DNA of 6,961 nt from Clostridia bacterium. GTDB taxonomy: Bacteria > Bacillota > Clostridia > Oscillospirales > CAG-272. Shown here one piece after another: positions 6,800 to 6,961 of this stretch; the first letter of the stretch is position 1; each line of letters opens with the position of its first letter. Both the position numbers and the translations under genes were made by a program. A model generated the notes under the pieces. The model searched no databases, was not told the DNA's origin, and saw nothing but the letters and a program-made list of their open reading frames with translations. The stretch lies in NCBI GenBank assembly GCA_017629395.1, contig JAGBXH010000306.1, forward strand, positions 1 to 6,961, read 5' to 3'.

Positions 6800-6961
6800 A
6801 CAAGGATACAGAACAAATAAAAAATTTGCCATTCATAAAACCTGCATCATCGTTCAAAATAATAGCAGAGCACGCGAAGATTTTTGCGGACTCAATTGAG
6901 ATAGATTATTTTGAAAAGAACGGGGAAGCGTGCGGGAAGTACCCGCGCAGCTGTCCCTACA
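6800..6961 (+). other. Unassigned tail with an open frame running off the window edge
   Basis: After the terminator, one forward frame stays open from 6781 to the end (60 codons). Its later part reads AEHAKIFADSIEIDYF (6865-6912) and then EKNGEACGKYPRSCPY, which looks protein-like. However, the frame has no ATG or GTG and its only start candidate, TTG at 6826, has no ribosome site. It may be a decayed gene, a gene whose start I misread, or chance. A weak promoter-like pair, TTGCGG (6884-6889) and TATTTT (6907-6912) with a 17-base spacer, suggests that the last 45 bases could instead be a leader. I do not recognise a family. Confidence 0.25.
6922..6958 (+). other. Two-part RNA hairpin at the window edge
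   Basis: A 7-bp inner stem (6930-6936 with 6942-6948, one G-T pair) with loop AAGTA is framed by a 4-bp outer stem, GGGA (6923-6926) with TCCC (6954-6957). The GGGGAAGC and CAGCTGTCCC flanks loosely recall parts of cobalamin riboswitches or T-box leaders. Neither consensus is met, and the element is cut by the window edge. Confidence 0.35.

Noticed and set aside
4736..6832. A 698-codon open frame on the minus strand
   Set aside because: It lies opposite the GH78-like gene, which has clear catalytic motifs, a ribosome site and operon context. The antisense translation is rich in His, Arg, Cys and Ala with no recognisable domain, as expected for a shadow frame.
6922..6961. A cobalamin riboswitch or T-box leader
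   Set aside because: Flanking GGGGAAGC and CAGCTGTCCC look similar, but the conserved cores of either class (a complete B12-box or the TGGNACCGCG T-box) are absent in the visible part and the element is truncated.

Overview
The window looks like part of a Bacillota chromosome, probably a gut-type Clostridia or Oscillospiraceae-like organism. Three promoters match sigma-A consensus exactly or nearly so, each with a 17-bp spacer. Shine-Dalgarno sites are strong and purine-rich, the genes are closely packed, and one intergenic gap carries a cascade of hairpins that resembles repeats I associate with clostridial genomes. That last point is recollection, not a search result. The taxonomic call is inference from style and protein families; there is no rRNA or marker gene here.

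Layout: (1) Positions 1-66 hold the first 22 codons of a minus-strand gene, with its promoter at 146-174. (2) Positions 175-341 are a divergent control region with A/T-rich dyads and a plus-strand promoter at 282-310. (3) Positions 342-1457 hold a two-gene unit: a membrane-anchored XRE-type regulator (342-1025) and a small lipoprotein (1041-1457), closed by a strong terminator (1474-1502). (4) Positions 1503-1778 are non-coding and dominated by at least six consecutive inverted repeats (1559-1722). (5) Positions 1779-6742 are one operon: promoter at 1779-1807, an AlgI-like MBOAT O-acyltransferase (1879-3291), a DHHW/AlgX-like SGNH-type partner (3303-4523) and a GH78 alpha-L-rhamnosidase-like enzyme (4520-6742), ending in a terminator hairpin (6760-6799). 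(6) Positions 6800-6961 are an unresolved tail with a short repeat, a hairpin and an open frame running off the edge.

The MBOAT and DHHW pair is the usual core of a surface-polysaccharide O-acetylation system: the membrane protein passes acyl groups across the membrane and the SGNH-type protein places them on the glycan. The unusual part is that the third gene, translationally coupled by an ATGA overlap, is a GH78-type enzyme without a signal peptide. It may act in the cytoplasm on rhamnosides taken up by the cell, or on a glycan intermediate or recycled product. The regulator and lipoprotein unit has its own promoter and terminator, so I see no evidence that it is part of the acetylation operon. 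No tRNA, rRNA, CRISPR array or transposase gene was found.
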